DNA of 64,000 nt, from the NCBI RefSeq assembly GCF_000956475.1, contig NZ_JYJB01000006.1:186001-250000 (forward strand), written 5' to 3'. Below, piece by piece: positions 24,901 to 35,545 of the stretch. A program made the translations under genes and the position numbers. Under the pieces are notes generated by a model that was not told the origin of the DNA, did not search any database, and saw only the letters and a program-made list of their open reading frames with translations. The DNA is from Microbacterium hydrocarbonoxydans (lineage in GTDB: Bacteria > Actinomycetota > Actinomycetes > Actinomycetales > Microbacteriaceae). How positions within the stretch are numbered: position 1 is the stretch's first letter; each line of letters begins with the position of its first letter.

Positions 24901-27900
24901 GAGCTGGACCGAGAACTACGGCGCCGACGGCGCTCCGGGAGGCGCGAACATCTCGTTCAGCGCGACCGAGGGCAAGGTCACCACGTTCCGCTACACGCTC
25001 GCGACCCATGTGCTCGAGATCGTCAGCACCGACCCGCCGCTGCCCGGCACCGGCGAATCCCGCGCGCACTGGATCGACGCGGCGACGATCGCGTGGCCTG
25101 CGAACCTGGGCACGACCGACAAGGCCGCGTATCAGCTGTACTCCTCGGCCGACGCCTCGCTCGCGGTGACCGACGGTGAGGTCGCCGGTGGCGACCCGAT
25201 CGCGTTGAGCGTGATCGACGGCGGCCTTACCGATGCCCAGCTCGCGCAGTTCCCGGCTCTCAAGGGCTATCTTGCGCTGAAGGTCGACGGAGCGGATGCC
25301 GCGGCCCTCGTGCGCGCCCAGCTCGCCGTCGCCCAGCGCGACCCGGCCGGAGCGCTCACGGCCTTCACGGGCGTGCAGATCCCGGGGGTGCTCGACGATC
25401 TCTACGCGAACGCGCTCGAGAAGGTCGATCTCGGCGTGACGTTCACGGGCAAGAAGCCGACCTTCCGCCTGTGGGCGCCGACCGCGCAGAGCGTGAGCCT
25501 GCTCACCTGGGCGGCAGGATCGTCCGGAGACCCTCAGCGTCACGACGCGACGTGGGACGCGGCATCCGGCACCTGGACGGTCAACGGCGACAAGGGCCTC
25601 AAGGGCGTCGAGTACCTGTGGGAGGTGACGGTCTTCGCGCCGAGCACGGGCAGGATCGAGACCAACCAGGTGACCGACCCCTATTCGGTCGCCCTCACCC
25701 CGAACTCCGAGCGCTCGGTCGCGATCGACCTCGACGACAAGGCGTGGAAGCCCAAGACGTGGCAGAAGACCGCGTCGCCGTCTGTCGCGAAGTCGGTGGA
25801 CCGCGCGATCTACGAGCTGCACATCCGCGACTTCTCGATCAGCGACGAGACGGTGCCAGAGGACGAGCGCGGCACCTACCTGGCATTCACCGAGAAGAGC
25901 GCCGGAACCGATCACCTGCGTGAGCTCGCAGACGCCGGCATCAACACCGTGCACCTGCTGCCCTCGTTCGACCTCGCCACGATCGAGGAGGACCGGGCGG
26001 CGCAGGCCACCCCCGACTGCGACCTCGCGTCGTTCGGGCCGGCATCCGATCAGCAGCAGGCCTGCGTGCAGGCCACAGCCGACGAGGACGGCTTCAACTG
26101 GGGCTACGACCCCTACCACTACTCCACGCCCGAGGGCTCGTACGCGGTCGACGCGAACGGCGGGGCGCGCGTGAGCGAGTTCCGTTCGATGGTCGGCTCA
26201 CTGCACGAGATGGGTCTGCAGGTCGTGCTCGACCAGGTGTTCAACCACACCGCGGCATCCGGCGAGGCCGACACCTCGGTGCTCGACCAGGTCGTGCCCG
26301 GCTACTACCACCGCCTGAACGCCGCGGGTTCGGTCGAGACCTCGACCTGCTGCCAGAACGTGGCCACCGAGCACCTCGCGGCGCAGAAGCTCATGGTCGA
26401 CTCGATCGTCACCTGGGCGCGCGACTACAAGGTCGACGGGTTCCGCTTCGACCTCATGGGGCACCACTCCACGACCAACATGCAGGCGATCCGCGACGCG
26501 CTCGACGCACTCACCCTCGAGGAGGACGGCGTCGACGGTTCGAAGATCTACCTGTACGGCGAGGGCTGGAACTTCGGCGAGGTCGCGAACAACGCCCTGT
26601 TCGAACAGGCCACGCAGGGGCAGCTCGGCGGCACCGGCATCGGCACGTTCAACGACCGCCTGCGCGACGCCGTGCACGGCGGCAGCCCCGTCGACGGCAC
26701 CTCGACCTTCCGTCAGGGCTTCGGCACCGGTCTCGGCACCGACCCGAACGGCGATCCGATCAACGGCACGACCGAGCAGGCGCTGGCCGACCTCGGCCAC
26801 GAGACCGATCTCGTGAAGCTGGGACTCGCGGGCAATCTGCGCGACTTCACGTTCATGACGAGCGACGGGCAGATCACCGCCGGCGAGGACATCGACTACC
26901 GCGGATCTGCGGCCGGCTATGCCGACGAGCCGGGCGAGGTCATCAACTACGTCGATGCGCACGACAACGAGACGCTCTACGACCTCTCGGTGTTCAAGCT
27001 GCCGGTCGGCACCTCGATGGCCGACCGGGTGCGCATGAACACGCTCGAGCTCGCGACAGTGACCCTGTCGCAGTCGCCCTCGTTCTGGCACGCCGGCACC
27101 GAGCTGCTGCGTTCGAAGTCGCTCGATCGCAACAGCTACAACTCGGGCGACTGGTTCAACCGCATCGACTGGACAGGTCAGGAGTCGACGTTCGGCTCGG
27201 GCCTTCCGACCGCGGCGGACAACCAGGAGAAGTGGCCGCTCATGGCGCCGCTGCTGGAGAACCCGGCCCTCAAGCCGGGCGCTGCCGACATGGCGGCGGC
27301 CGAGGCATCCGCTCTCGATCTGCTCCGCGTGCGCGACGAGGTCGACCTGCTGCGCCTCGGATCGGCGGATCTCATCGAGCAGAAGGTGACCTTCCCGAAC
27401 GGAGGAGCGGATGCCGCGCCCGGCGTGATCGTGATGCAGATCGACGACCTCGTCGGTGACGACGTCGACCCCGAGCTCGACGGTGCGCTGGTCGTGTTCA
27501 ACGCCTCGCCGTCCGCCGCGACCCAGACGGTGTCAGGGCTCGCCGGCCGCTCGTTCGCGCTGACCCCGGCGCAGGCGAACGGATCGGATGCCGTGGTGAA
27601 GACCACGACGTGGGATGCCGCGACCGGCACGGTCACGGTACCCGCCCGCTCGGTCGCCGTGCTCGTCGACGACCAGGGCGGACCCGCTTCAGCGGCCGCC
27701 ACGGTGCACCTGTCGACCGACAAGGTCCTCCAGGGCAGCGTGCTGACGGCGGTGGTGCGAGGGCTCGCCGCGAGAGAGCAGATCGCGGCGACGCTGCACA
27801 GCGACCCGATCGAGATCCACGGCATCCCCGCCGCCGGCGCCGACGGGACCGTGAGCTTCGACGTCGCGATCCCCGCCGGTTTCGCGCCGGGAGCACACAC

Positions 27901-28117
27901 GCTCGTGATCACCGCCGAAGGGCGTGAGCCGGTCAGCGCGACGCTGACCGTGGTGGCGCCCTCAGCGGGATCGGCGGTCGCCGGCGCCGGTTCCGCGCCG
28001 GCGGGTCTCGCCTCCACGGGGGCGACGCTTCCCTGGGGCCTTGCGCTCCTCGCGGCGCTGCTGCTGGTCGTCGGCGGGATGCTTCGGGTCCTGCGCCGTG
28101 GTTCGCTCGGGGGCTGA
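21977..28117 (+). CDS. surface-anchored amylopullulanase with two GH13 catalytic domains
   Basis: A 2046-residue exported enzyme starting at GTG 21977 (AGGGA seven bases upstream), with a signal peptide ending ASAAE. Modules in order: X25-type domain (about 35-105, [11 protein letters not shown]); alpha-amylase GH13 with nucleophile in [10 protein letters not shown] (about 405-413), acid/base Glu in GEVYDAD (about 443) and GNHDMGR (about 512); a fibronectin-like linker; two further X25 domains (about 823-915 and 920-1015); a pullulanase unit with CBM48-like region and GH13 signatures YDPYHY (about 1376), [12 protein letters not shown] (about 1487), YGEGWNFGE (about 1527) and [10 protein letters not shown] (about 1658). 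The tail has LASTGA, a hydrophobic segment and RRGSLGG, a variant of a sortase signal. It would degrade starch and pullulan at the cell surface. Confidence 0.93.
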   Translation: MSKTTNTRRTAAFTAAALIATALAAIGTAPASAAERTAALVGDLQSELGCAADWAPDCTQTELAPTGAAGIYSAAFEVPAGTYEYKVALNDSWDEAYGLDGGGDNIPLTIAGPATLRFTFDDNIHRVGVEVEDLRAGYTSEDDALISKPVRQTGAGEQFYFVMTDRFANGDTSNDTGGLTGDRLTTGFDPTDKGFYQGGDIAGIRDNLDYIEGLGTSAIWLTPSFANKPVQGEGANASAGYHGYWVTDFTRIDPHLGTNEELQALIADAHARGIKVYFDIITNHTADVIDYAQKKYDYIDQATSPYKDANGTAFDPADYAGTGDFPTLDPATSFPYTPVVTDPDAKTPAWLNDPTLYHNRGDSTWSGESVTYGDFSGLDDLMTENPTVVNGFVQVYDKWVDLGIDGFRIDTVKHVNFEFWQQFATEVLDYAHSKGNDDFFMFGEVYDADPVKLAPYVRDTDMNSVLDFTFQSSAVSYSSGNSAKGLQSLFAGDDRYTTSDTSATALPTFLGNHDMGRVGSFLQNTDSAVQRDELAHDLMFLTRGQPVVYYGDEQGFAGPGGDKDARQTMFASQVSDYANQKLVTGEQAGSVDRYGTDGELYQHIAGLSALRESNPALVDGAQIERYAASGAGVYAFSRVDASDKVEYLVAVNNATSAQTVDLKTLTADAGYSVLYGDGAALTTDAGAATSITVPALSAVVWKADKTVTAPAEAAPVTISVPAAGAGVTGQSAVQATIADQWTQTSFAYRVAGGDEWHALGTAEDTDPRVFHDIAGLKKGTLVEYRAVTTDAAGHHSAASTFASVGNAVTLTAPEEPESPIDMVTVPGSLNSEMGCAGDWDPACEKAKLTLRADGVWAGTFDLPAGDYEYKAAINGSWAINYGANGVPDGSNVSVHHAGGPITFYFDPRTNIVQSTSEGPIVTLPGSEQSELGCAADWSPDCLATLMADGDRDGVYEFATDELPTGAYELKVAHGLSWTENYGADGAPGGANISFSATEGKVTTFRYTLATHVLEIVSTDPPLPGTGESRAHWIDAATIAWPANLGTTDKAAYQLYSSADASLAVTDGEVAGGDPIALSVIDGGLTDAQLAQFPALKGYLALKVDGADAAALVRAQLAVAQRDPAGALTAFTGVQIPGVLDDLYANALEKVDLGVTFTGKKPTFRLWAPTAQSVSLLTWAAGSSGDPQRHDATWDAASGTWTVNGDKGLKGVEYLWEVTVFAPSTGRIETNQVTDPYSVALTPNSERSVAIDLDDKAWKPKTWQKTASPSVAKSVDRAIYELHIRDFSISDETVPEDERGTYLAFTEKSAGTDHLRELADAGINTVHLLPSFDLATIEEDRAAQATPDCDLASFGPASDQQQACVQATADEDGFNWGYDPYHYSTPEGSYAVDANGGARVSEFRSMVGSLHEMGLQVVLDQVFNHTAASGEADTSVLDQVVPGYYHRLNAAGSVETSTCCQNVATEHLAAQKLMVDSIVTWARDYKVDGFRFDLMGHHSTTNMQAIRDALDALTLEEDGVDGSKIYLYGEGWNFGEVANNALFEQATQGQLGGTGIGTFNDRLRDAVHGGSPVDGTSTFRQGFGTGLGTDPNGDPINGTTEQALADLGHETDLVKLGLAGNLRDFTFMTSDGQITAGEDIDYRGSAAGYADEPGEVINYVDAHDNETLYDLSVFKLPVGTSMADRVRMNTLELATVTLSQSPSFWHAGTELLRSKSLDRNSYNSGDWFNRIDWTGQESTFGSGLPTAADNQEKWPLMAPLLENPALKPGAADMAAAEASALDLLRVRDEVDLLRLGSADLIEQKVTFPNGGADAAPGVIVMQIDDLVGDDVDPELDGALVVFNASPSAATQTVSGLAGRSFALTPAQANGSDAVVKTTTWDAATGTVTVPARSVAVLVDDQGGPASAAATVHLSTDKVLQGSVLTAVVRGLAAREQIAATLHSDPIEIHGIPAAGADGTVSFDVAIPAGFAPGAHTLVITAEGREPVSATLTVVAPSAGSAVAGAGSAPAGLASTGATLPWGLALLAALLLVVGGMLRVLRRGSLGG

Positions 28118-28252
28118 TCCCGGCAGGCGGTCTGACGGCGCCTGACCTCCCGGCATCCGACTTCTCCTGCACCTAGGGCGGTTGTCGGGAAGTCATCCAC
28201 AGGTCGCGGATTTCCGCGGAGGCCACGTCGGCGGATGCCGCATCATCGGGGC

Positions 28253-28699
28253 ATGACAGACGCGACGACCCCGCTGAAAGACCGTCCGCTCGAGACCGGC
28301 GAAGACCTGCGCTCACTGATCGAGCTCCTCCTCGACCGCGCCAGCCGGCGTCAGATGTGGCTCATGTTCATCGATGACCGCGGCTGCCTCGGCGACCCGC
28401 TGATGCCCATGGACGACTATCCCGACGACCCCACTGTCATGACCCGCACCGACGATCTGGGCGAGGTCGATCACGCGACCCTGCTGATGCACCGCATCGG
28501 CATGCTGCGCGAGATGACCGGGAACGCCGCCGTCGTGCTCGTGTGGGAGCGCCTCGGCTCGAGTGTCGTCGGCGTGGAGGACAGGGAATGGTCGCGTGCG
28601 ATGCTCGACGCTGCGGCCGCACTCGATGTGCCGCTGCGCGCCCAGTTCGTGCTGCACAACAGGGGCGTGCGCGCTCTGCATCTCGGCGACCTGACATGA
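28253..28699 (+). CDS. conserved hypothetical protein
   Basis: A 148-residue cytoplasmic-looking protein, acidic, no membrane segment. Sequence landmarks are RRQMWLMFIDDRGCLGDPLMPMDDYP, then AVVLVWERLGSSVVGVEDREWSRAMLDAA and a final VRALHLGDL. The layout (two short beta-hairpin-like stretches around a Trp-Glu motif) recalls uncharacterised actinobacterial proteins, but I do not recognise a named family. It lies between the amylopullulanase and a convergent protease and ends before a hairpin. Confidence 0.75.
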   Translation: MTDATTPLKDRPLETGEDLRSLIELLLDRASRRQMWLMFIDDRGCLGDPLMPMDDYPDDPTVMTRTDDLGEVDHATLLMHRIGMLREMTGNAAVVLVWERLGSSVVGVEDREWSRAMLDAAAALDVPLRAQFVLHNRGVRALHLGDLT

Positions 28700-28723
28700 G
28701 GGGCGGCGCGGGAGCGCACGCAG

Positions 28724-28756
28724 AAGCGCCGGCTCCGACATGCGGAACCGGCGCCT
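28724..28756. terminator. hairpin between convergent genes
   Basis: Arms 28724-28737 and 28743-28756 (14 bases each, two wobble positions, GCGCCGG core) around a five-base loop; between stops at 28699 (+) and 28777 (-). Likely a two-way terminator. Confidence 0.75.
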
Positions 28757-28776
28757 CTCCGATCTGTCGCTCGGGG

Positions 28777-31596
28777 TCAGCCCGCGCGAGGTGCCGTGAC
28801 GGTGATGAGGGCAGCCGTGTCGCCCTGCATCGACTTCTTCACGGTGACGACCGTTCCGTAACCCACACCCGCGTCGGCCGGGTTACCGGTGCCGAGCACG
28901 GTGAACCCGAGGTCGAGCCCGTACGCGTCGGTCGCGGGAGTGCCGTCGGGGTTCACGACTCGCGTCGAGTAGGGCGTGCCGTTCACCGAAGGCACGACGA
29001 CCGAGGAGTCGCGCAGGCGGTTCAGCAGCTGGCCGCCCCGCAGCTCGATGCCGGCGACCCAGCCCTGGTCGTCCGTGAACGTGCTCACAGGCGCCTGCGG
29101 GGCGAACGTCGTGCACGCCTCGTTGGCGAGGTTCGCGTCGACCAGGCAGTCCTTGAACGACGCGGTCGGCACGAGACCGAACGCGGCGTTCGACGACTGC
29201 GCGCGAGTCGAGACGTTCTTGAGCGTCGACGGGTCGAGCGCCGCCTCAGCGCCCGTGCGGCGCAGCGGATCGAAGTGGCTGTCCACGAGCAGCAGGCCGC
29301 CCTTCGCGCCGTAGCTCGGCAGGTTCGTGAGGTTGTCGGCGACGTGGTTCACGACGTCGTTGGCGTCACCGTAGGCGGTGTCGCGGTACCAGACGAGTGC
29401 GCCCGGTGCGTTGTACGGCACCTTCTCGACCTTCCAGCCTTCCTCGGAGTACACCGTCGTGTAGCCGTACTTCAGGCCCTCGTCGAACCCATCGGTGTTG
29501 CGCCACTCGACCATGTAGAACTGCGCCTTGATCTGGGTGCCACTGTCGCGGTGCCAGCCGGCGCCGCTCGTGTCTGTCCAGCTCACGTCCGTCGCGGTCC
29601 AGCCGTTGTCGCCCGACTCGACGTCGTCGGTCCACACCTCGGCTCCCGCGCTGGTCAGCGCGAAGTCGTCGGAGAACCACCCGCGATCCTCGAACGCGGC
29701 ATCCGTCGCCTGGCGGAGGCGGAGCTGGATGCTCTGTCCCGCGTACGCCGAGAGGTCGACGTAGTCGTGACGCCAGCCGCCCGAGTCTCCCGTGAGACCG
29801 TACTTCTTTCCGCCGAAGTCCGCCATGCGCCCGTTCGGGTCGGAGTAGCCGTCGTCAGTCGAGACCAGGGAGCCTGCCTCGTCGTAGACCTTCTGCTCGG
29901 TCCAGGTGCTGCCGCCGTCGGTCGAGACCTCGACGAAGCCGTAGTCCCAGTCCTCCTCGATCGTGTAGTCGTTCCACATCCAGAACTTCGCATCGGCCGG
30001 CACGGAGTCGATCGTGCGGGTCAGGCGCGCGTCCGCCCAGCTCTGATCGGCGCCGGAGTACCACATCTCCGCTCCGCTGTGCGGTTCGGACAGCACGATC
30101 TTCTTGTCCGGCAGGTTGATCTTGATGCCGTCCTGGGTGCCCTTCTTCGGGCGCGACGCCTGGCCGACCTTGATCGTCGTGGGGTCGTCGCCGGGGTTCA
30201 CGACCTGCGGGTCGACCCAGCCGAGGATCCACTTGTCCCAGATGCCCATGTGCGTCGGCATCGACTGGAAGATCGGGCCGGAGTGCGAGCCGGAGCTCAT
30301 CAGATCCCAGAAGTCGACGTCGGAGTTGCCGTTGTTCGAGGTGTCGTACAGGTCGGGAAGACCGAGGTCGTGACCGTACTCGTGCGCGAACACGCCGACA
30401 CCCGAGTCCTCGGGCTGGATGATGTAGTTCGAGATCTTCAGGTCGGTGCCGGGGATGACGGCGCCGCCCGCGACGGCCGACGAGTGGGCCCAGATCGCGT
30501 AGGTGCCCTCCTTGCCGCCGCCGCCCGACTTGTCCTCGCCCGCGTGCACCAGCACGACGTGGTCGATCACTCCGTCGGGCTCGTTGACGTTGCCGTCGCC
30601 GTCGCGGTCGCCCTGGTCTTCGATGTCGTAGTCCGCCCAGGGGAAGTCCGGGTTCGCCGCCGCGACAGCCGCGACCGCGTCGATCGGAAGCTGGCCGGGT
30701 CCGAGCGGGTTGTCCGGGTGGCCCTGCTGGTCCTGCATCGGACCGGCTTCGTACTCGCCCTCGTCGTTCAGGTGGCAGACGGTCGCGCCGTAGTAGCCCT
30801 CGGAGTGCGGCACCGACACCCACGCGGTGGCCTCGCCCGTGAGCGTGTACGCGCCGCGGGACATCTCCTCGTACATGTTCTTCATCGTGTAACCCGAGAT
30901 GTCGAATCCGGGCTGCCCGTCAGGGCCGGTGAGGTCGGTGCGCACGCGCTCGGTGATGCCGTCTTCCGAGAACAGCATCTTGTTGTAGTGCTCGGACGAG
31001 AAGTCCGCCACCCACATGCTGTTGTTGTCGGGCTGCGCCACGGTGGCGGGGTTCGGGATGTTGTTGTGCAGGGTGGGGCCCTGCACACCGCCTGGCATGC
31101 AGGTCGTGGCGCCGAACTCTGTGGGCACGTAGACGTCCGAGAAGTCGTCCGTGCCGTCGAACTCGACGAGGATCGTCAGCAGCTTCGCCTGCTGCGTGGT
31201 CTTGGAGTGCTTCAGCGCCTTCGGGCTCTTGCCCGTCTTGATCGACTGCGCCTCGGTCTTCGCGAGCTGCCTCGCGGCGACCGGATTGCCCTGAGCGAAC
31301 TTCTCATCGTTCTTCTCGGCGCGCTCCAGAGAGCTGCCGCCATACGGGCCCCTGGCGCTGCCGCTGGTGATCGCGGAGTCGTCGGATGCCTCGAAGGCAC
31401 CCTCTGCGCGGGGCGACACGTAGTTGATGTAATACTCGTCGGCGCCGATCGTCGCAGGCGCCTGCGGGGCATCGGCGTCGGGTGGGGCCGCGGTGGCGGA
31501 GCCGGCTCCGAGCGTCACGAAACCGGTGGTCACCAGCGCGAGCGCGGTGGTCGTCGCCAGAGCACGTCGTCGTGCTCGAGTCGTACGTTGAGACAT
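28777..31596 (-). CDS. secreted M6 family metalloprotease (immune inhibitor A-like)
   Basis: A 939-residue exported zinc protease. The signal peptide spans residues 1-35 (RRRALATTTALALVTTGF to GSATAAPP). A propeptide of about 130 residues precedes the mature N-terminus. The zinc motif is HEYGHDLGLPDLYD with HEYGH at about residues 404-408, and the Met-turn region is DFWDLMSSGSHSGP. Later parts resemble immune inhibitor A accessory domains (KIVLSEPHSGAEMWYSGAD, WFSDDFALTSAG). AAGGAG precedes the ATG. It would degrade host or environmental proteins; it has no adjacent partner genes. Confidence 0.93.
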   Translation of the reverse strand: MSQRTTRARRRALATTTALALVTTGFVTLGAGSATAAPPDADAPQAPATIGADEYYINYVSPRAEGAFEASDDSAITSGSARGPYGGSSLERAEKNDEKFAQGNPVAARQLAKTEAQSIKTGKSPKALKHSKTTQQAKLLTILVEFDGTDDFSDVYVPTEFGATTCMPGGVQGPTLHNNIPNPATVAQPDNNSMWVADFSSEHYNKMLFSEDGITERVRTDLTGPDGQPGFDISGYTMKNMYEEMSRGAYTLTGEATAWVSVPHSEGYYGATVCHLNDEGEYEAGPMQDQQGHPDNPLGPGQLPIDAVAAVAAANPDFPWADYDIEDQGDRDGDGNVNEPDGVIDHVVLVHAGEDKSGGGGKEGTYAIWAHSSAVAGGAVIPGTDLKISNYIIQPEDSGVGVFAHEYGHDLGLPDLYDTSNNGNSDVDFWDLMSSGSHSGPIFQSMPTHMGIWDKWILGWVDPQVVNPGDDPTTIKVGQASRPKKGTQDGIKINLPDKKIVLSEPHSGAEMWYSGADQSWADARLTRTIDSVPADAKFWMWNDYTIEEDWDYGFVEVSTDGGSTWTEQKVYDEAGSLVSTDDGYSDPNGRMADFGGKKYGLTGDSGGWRHDYVDLSAYAGQSIQLRLRQATDAAFEDRGWFSDDFALTSAGAEVWTDDVESGDNGWTATDVSWTDTSGAGWHRDSGTQIKAQFYMVEWRNTDGFDEGLKYGYTTVYSEEGWKVEKVPYNAPGALVWYRDTAYGDANDVVNHVADNLTNLPSYGAKGGLLLVDSHFDPLRRTGAEAALDPSTLKNVSTRAQSSNAAFGLVPTASFKDCLVDANLANEACTTFAPQAPVSTFTDDQGWVAGIELRGGQLLNRLRDSSVVVPSVNGTPYSTRVVNPDGTPATDAYGLDLGFTVLGTGNPADAGVGYGTVVTVKKSMQGDTAALITVTAPRAG

Positions 31597-31752
31597 GTTT
31601 CTCCTTTTCGCGCGCATCGGAGCGAAAGGTCGCCGCCACGATGCGATCGGGTGAGCGCCGATCAGGCGCACTCCTAAAGGTCTACCGTGACCGCGGGCCG
31701 CAGGGGAAGAGCAGTCGGCGGATGAGCGCGTCCGGGAGCGGCAGCCATCCGA

Positions 31753-31796
31753 TTTACAAGGATGTCCTAGTAAATAGTCGGATATCCGATTAGAAT
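31753..31796 (+). promoter_or_regulatory. operator and promoter of the valine-catabolism operon
   Basis: A 22-base palindrome at 31753-31774 runs TTTAC to GTAAA with nine of eleven pairs matching around AGGATGTCCT. Four bases later is a perfect 12-bp palindrome TCGGATATCCGA (31778-31789), followed by TAGAAT (31791-31796), a good -10 hexamer. The start codon is at 31835. A repressor at the palindromes would block transcription; no regulator gene is adjacent. Confidence 0.7.
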
Positions 31797-31834
31797 CGCA
31801 TTGTGCCAACGAGGGCACGAAGGGACGTCACACA

Positions 31835-33334
31835 ATGACTCGCACAATTCCGCATTTCGTGGGCGGATCGCTTCTCACCCCCGACGAGGGCCGATTCGCC
31901 GACGTCTTCGATCCGAGCTCGGGCGCCGTGCAGGCACGCGTGCCGCTGGCCTCCGCAGACGAGGTGCGGGCCGTGATCGACGACGCCGAAGCGGCCCAGT
32001 CGGGCTGGGCGGCCACGAATCCGCAGAAGCGCGCTCGCGTGCTGCTGCGCTTCCTCGATCTGGTGCAGCGGGAGATGCAGCCGCTTGCCGAGCTGCTCGC
32101 GAGCGAGCACGGCAAGACCGTCGACGACGCGAAGGGCGACATCCAACGGGGCCTCGAGGTCATCGAGTTCGCTGCGGGCGCTCCGCATCTGCTCAAGGGG
32201 GAGTACTCCACCGGCGCCGGCGCCGGAATCGACGTCTACTCGATGCGTCAGCCGCTGGGAGTGGTCGCGGCCATCACGCCGTTCAACTTCCCGGCCATGA
32301 TCCCGCTCTGGAAGGCGGGCCCCGCGCTCGCCGCGGGCAACGCCGTCGTCCTCAAGCCCAGCGAGCGCGACCCCTCGGTTCCGGTGCGTCTGGCCGAGCT
32401 GTTCCTCGAGGCGGGGCTCCCTGCGGGGGTCCTCAACGTCGTGCACGGCGACAAGGAGGCAGTCGACGCGCTGCTCACGGATGACCGCATCAAGGCGGTC
32501 GGCTTCGTGGGCTCAACACCCATCGCCGAGTACATCTACTCGACCGCCGCCGCGCACGGAAAGCGCGCGCAGTGCTTCGGCGGCGCCAAGAACCACATGA
32601 TCGTGATGCCCGACGCCGACCTCGATCAGGCGGTCGATGCGCTGATCGGCGCCGGGTACGGCTCGGCGGGGGAGCGCTGCATGGCGATCTCGGTGGCGGT
32701 CCCGGTGGGCGAGGAGACTGCGGATGCTCTCGCCGCCAAGCTCATGGAACGCGTCGCGAAGCTGCGCGTCGGCTCCTCGCTCGCGGCAGACGTCGACTAC
32801 GGACCGCTCGTCACCCGCGAGGCCGTCGAGCGGGTTGAGGGATACATCCAGCAGGGCGTCGATGAGGGAGCGACGCTCCTCGCCGACGGGCGCGGCTTCA
32901 CGGTGCCGGGCCACGAGGAGGGCTTCTATCTCGGCCCGACCCTGTTCGACCACGTCACCTCCGACATGGCGATCTATCGGGAGGAGATCTTCGGCCCGGT
33001 GCTCGTGATCGCGCGGGCCGATGACTACGAGCAGGCGCTGCGAATGGCGAGCGAGCACGAGTACGGCAACGGCGTCGCGATCTTCACCCGAGACGGTGAC
33101 GCGGCCCGCGATTTCGCCGCCCGCGTCGAGGTCGGAATGGTGGGCGTGAACGTGCCGATCCCCGTGCCGATCGCATACTTCACGTTCGGCGGCTGGAAGA
33201 GATCAGGTTTCGGAGACCTCAACCAGCACGGCGCCGACGCCTTCCGCTTCTACACGAAGACCAAGACCGTCACCAGCCGCTGGCCCAGCGGCATCAAGGA
33301 CGGCGCCAGCTTCGTCATCCCCACGATGCACTGA
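31835..33334 (+). CDS. mmsA: methylmalonate-semialdehyde dehydrogenase (CoA-acylating)
   Basis: A 499-residue aldehyde dehydrogenase of the MmsA type, converting (methyl)malonate semialdehyde to acetyl- or propionyl-CoA with NAD. Diagnostic features are PLGVVAAITPFNFPAMIPLW, GGAKNHMIVMPDADLD and the catalytic Cys282 in GERCMAIS; the usual ALDH Glu is replaced by Asn in the AKNH block, as in this CoA-dependent subgroup. First gene of the operon mmsA, acyl-CoA dehydrogenase, mmsB, enoyl-CoA hydratase: the distal part of valine breakdown. Confidence 0.95.
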   Translation: MTRTIPHFVGGSLLTPDEGRFADVFDPSSGAVQARVPLASADEVRAVIDDAEAAQSGWAATNPQKRARVLLRFLDLVQREMQPLAELLASEHGKTVDDAKGDIQRGLEVIEFAAGAPHLLKGEYSTGAGAGIDVYSMRQPLGVVAAITPFNFPAMIPLWKAGPALAAGNAVVLKPSERDPSVPVRLAELFLEAGLPAGVLNVVHGDKEAVDALLTDDRIKAVGFVGSTPIAEYIYSTAAAHGKRAQCFGGAKNHMIVMPDADLDQAVDALIGAGYGSAGERCMAISVAVPVGEETADALAAKLMERVAKLRVGSSLAADVDYGPLVTREAVERVEGYIQQGVDEGATLLADGRGFTVPGHEEGFYLGPTLFDHVTSDMAIYREEIFGPVLVIARADDYEQALRMASEHEYGNGVAIFTRDGDAARDFAARVEVGMVGVNVPIPVPIAYFTFGGWKRSGFGDLNQHGADAFRFYTKTKTVTSRWPSGIKDGASFVIPTMH

Positions 33335-33342
33335 ACCCACGA

Positions 33343-33365
33343 CCCTTCGACAAGCTCAGGGACCC
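33343..33365. repeat. 23-bp dispersed repeat, copy A
   Basis: Core CCTTCGACAAGCTCAGGGAC between mmsA and the acyl-CoA dehydrogenase. The full 23 bases are identical, in reverse orientation, to 54085-54107. Diverged copies sit in coding sequence at 54199-54221 and 55087-55109. Similar sequences are scattered in many actinobacterial genomes. Confidence 0.9.
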
Positions 33366-33372
33366 ATTGGAC

Positions 33373-34554
33373 ATGACAATGACCACCGTCACCACCACAG
33401 CCGAGGAGCGCGAGGCGATCCTTGAGGCCGTCCGCGACTTCGCCGACACCGAGCTCGCACCGCACGCGCTCGAGCGCGACGAGAAGCACATCTTCCCCCG
33501 CGAATCGCTTCGCAGGGCCGGCGAGCTCGGGCTCGGCGGCATCTACGTGAGAGAGGACTTCGGCGGTGCAGCTCTCAGCCGCACCGACACCGTCGCGATC
33601 TTCGAGGAGCTCGCCAGGGCCGACCCTGCGGTGGCCGCCTACATCTCGATCCACAACATGGTCGTGTGGATGATCGACACCCACGGCGACGACGCACAGC
33701 GCAGTACGTGGCTGCCGAAGCTCACGGCCATGGAGGAGTTCGGAGGCTACTGCCTTACGGAGCCGGGGGTCGGGTCGGATGCCGCGAACATCGCCACGAG
33801 CGCGGTCGAAGACGGCGACTTCTATCTGCTGACCGGGGTCAAGCAGTTCATCTCCGGGGCCGGCGAGGCCGGCGTCTACGTGGTCATGGCACGCACAGGC
33901 GCCCCTGGTGCCAAGGGCATCTCGGCCTTCCTCGTGCCGGGCGACTCCGAGAACCTCAGCTTCGGCGCCCCTGAGAAGAAGATGGGCTGGCATGCTCAGC
34001 CCACGCGGCAGGTCATCCTCGACGGGGTGCGGGTTCCTGCATCCGCCATGCTCGGCGAAGACGGCGAGGGCTTCGCGATCGCGATGTCAGCGCTCAACGG
34101 CGGCCGGCTCAACATCGCGGCCTGCTCCCTCGGAGGCGCGCAGTGGGCTCTCGACCGCGCCGTGCAGTACGTGCACGAGCGCGTCGCTTTCGGCGAGCCC
34201 CTCGCCGAGAAGCAGTCGATCCTCTTCGCGATCGCCGACATGCGCACCGACCTGCAGGCGGCACGGCTCATGGTGCGCGACGGTGCGCAGGCCGTCGACG
34301 AGAAGGCGCCTGATGCGACGATGCGCTGCGCGATGGCCAAGCGCTTCGCCACCGACGCCGGATTCGACGTCGCCAACAGGGCCCTTCAGCTGCACGGCGG
34401 CTACGGGTACCTTCAGGACTACGGGATCGAGAAGGTCGTGCGGGATCTGCGGGTGCACCAGATCCTGGAAGGGACGAACGAGATCATGCGACTCATCGTG
34501 GGGCGCGAGATGCTGCGCCCAGCCGGATCCACGCAGATGCGGAGCACATCATGA
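33373..34554 (+). CDS. acyl-CoA dehydrogenase (probable isobutyryl-CoA dehydrogenase)
   Basis: A 393-residue FAD acyl-CoA dehydrogenase. Signatures: [87 protein letters not shown] with the catalytic-base region YGIEK and EGTNE. Context between mmsA and mmsB favours isobutyryl-CoA (valine) or a 2-methyl-branched substrate. ATG 33373 is preferred over an upstream TTG at 33367 and an ATG at 33379. The stop overlaps mmsB by ATGA. Confidence 0.92.
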   Translation: MTMTTVTTTAEEREAILEAVRDFADTELAPHALERDEKHIFPRESLRRAGELGLGGIYVREDFGGAALSRTDTVAIFEELARADPAVAAYISIHNMVVWMIDTHGDDAQRSTWLPKLTAMEEFGGYCLTEPGVGSDAANIATSAVEDGDFYLLTGVKQFISGAGEAGVYVVMARTGAPGAKGISAFLVPGDSENLSFGAPEKKMGWHAQPTRQVILDGVRVPASAMLGEDGEGFAIAMSALNGGRLNIAACSLGGAQWALDRAVQYVHERVAFGEPLAEKQSILFAIADMRTDLQAARLMVRDGAQAVDEKAPDATMRCAMAKRFATDAGFDVANRALQLHGGYGYLQDYGIEKVVRDLRVHQILEGTNEIMRLIVGREMLRPAGSTQMRSTS

Positions 34555-35438
34555 GCAGGATCGCGTTCCTCGGCCTCGGCCACATGGGCCTGCCGATGGC
34601 GAAGAACCTTGTGAAGGCGGGGCACGAGGTGCACGGCTTCGACGTCGTGCCGGCCGCCGTCGAGGCGGCTCAGAAGGCCGGCATCCCGGTGGCGGCGAGC
34701 GGAGCGGATGCCGTCGCCGACGCGGATGTCGTGATCACCATGTTCCCCGCAGGCACGCACGTGATCGAGGCGTATCAGGGTGGACTGCTCGCCGCAGCGG
34801 CGCCGGGAACGCTGTTCATCGAGTCGTCGACGATCGCGGTCGACGAGGCCCGAACCGCGCACGAGCTCGCGCTCGCCGCGGGGCACCGCAATATCGACGC
34901 GCCGGTTTCGGGCGGAGTCGTCGGGGCGGAGAACGGCACGCTCGCCTTCATGGTCGGCGGCTCGGACGAGGACTTCGCCGCCGCGCTCCCGCTTCTGGAG
35001 GCGATGGGAAAGCGCATCGTGCACTGTGGCGGCACAGGCCTCGGCCAGGCGGCGAAGGTGTGCAACAACATGATCCTGGCTGTGTCGCAGATCGCGGTCG
35101 CCGAGGCATTCGTGCTGGGGGAGCGGCTGGGGCTCGAGCACCAGGCTCTGTTCGACGTGGTCTCTCAGGCCTCGGGTCAGTGCTGGTCGATCACGACCAA
35201 CTGCCCCGTGCCGGGGCCGGTGCCGACGAGCCCCGCCAACCGCGACTACCAGCCGGGCTTCGCCGGCGCCCTGATGGCGAAGGATCTCGGGCTCGCCCTG
35301 CAGGCTATCGAGCAGACTGCGACCGACGCGAAGATGGGACGGCTCGCGCAGCAGCTGTATGCGGCTTTCGCCGCCGGCTCCGGCGCGACCCGCGACTTCT
35401 CGGGCATCATCACCGACATCCGCGAGGACCGCGTCTGA
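34551..35438 (+). CDS. mmsB: 3-hydroxyisobutyrate dehydrogenase
   Basis: A 295-residue NAD-dependent dehydrogenase that oxidises 3-hydroxyisobutyrate to methylmalonate semialdehyde, the substrate of the MmsA encoded upstream. Rossmann motif at the N-terminus ([17 protein letters not shown]), the substrate signature [22 protein letters not shown] and the catalytic Lys in [15 protein letters not shown]. The start overlaps the preceding stop. Confidence 0.95.
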   Translation: MSRIAFLGLGHMGLPMAKNLVKAGHEVHGFDVVPAAVEAAQKAGIPVAASGADAVADADVVITMFPAGTHVIEAYQGGLLAAAAPGTLFIESSTIAVDEARTAHELALAAGHRNIDAPVSGGVVGAENGTLAFMVGGSDEDFAAALPLLEAMGKRIVHCGGTGLGQAAKVCNNMILAVSQIAVAEAFVLGERLGLEHQALFDVVSQASGQCWSITTNCPVPGPVPTSPANRDYQPGFAGALMAKDLGLALQAIEQTATDAKMGRLAQQLYAAFAAGSGATRDFSGIITDIREDRV

Positions 35439-35458
35439 CTCTGGGGGTTCGCTTCCCG

Positions 35459-35494
35459 GTCGTTGAGCGAGGGAGCGAAGCGAGCGAGACGAAA
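35459..35494. repeat. GGTCGTTGAGCGAG-type dispersed repeat
   Basis: The stretch 35459-35494 (starts GGTCGTTGAGCGAG, contains GCGAAGCGAG, ends AGACGAAA) between mmsB and the hydratase is of a kind found scattered in actinobacterial genomes. Only one copy is in this window. It is purine-rich and overlaps the open frame upstream of the hydratase, but is not needed for it. Confidence 0.6.
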
Positions 35495-35545
35495 AGTCTC
35501 GAGATGTCTGATACTGAGATCACCATGGACGAGGCGGAGACACGC

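Noticed and set aside
21920..26119. A 1399-codon minus-strand open frame inside the amylopullulanase gene
   Set aside because: It is in the GC-rich antisense frame of a clearly real GH13 gene; its product is Arg/Val/Gly-repetitive with no recognisable domain. Shadow frame.
28543..31677. A 1044-codon plus-strand frame opposite the M6 protease
   Set aside because: Antisense to intact protease motifs, arginine-rich, no start signal. Shadow frame.
35459..35494. Repeat-like purine tract read as a ribosome-binding site for the hydratase
   Set aside because: It lies 50 or more bases upstream of the chosen ATG and belongs to a known dispersed repeat type.
33908..35500. Plus-strand frame running through the acyl-CoA dehydrogenase and mmsB before the hydratase
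   Set aside because: Same frame as the hydratase but out of frame with the real upstream genes; only the part from 35546 has crotonase motifs.
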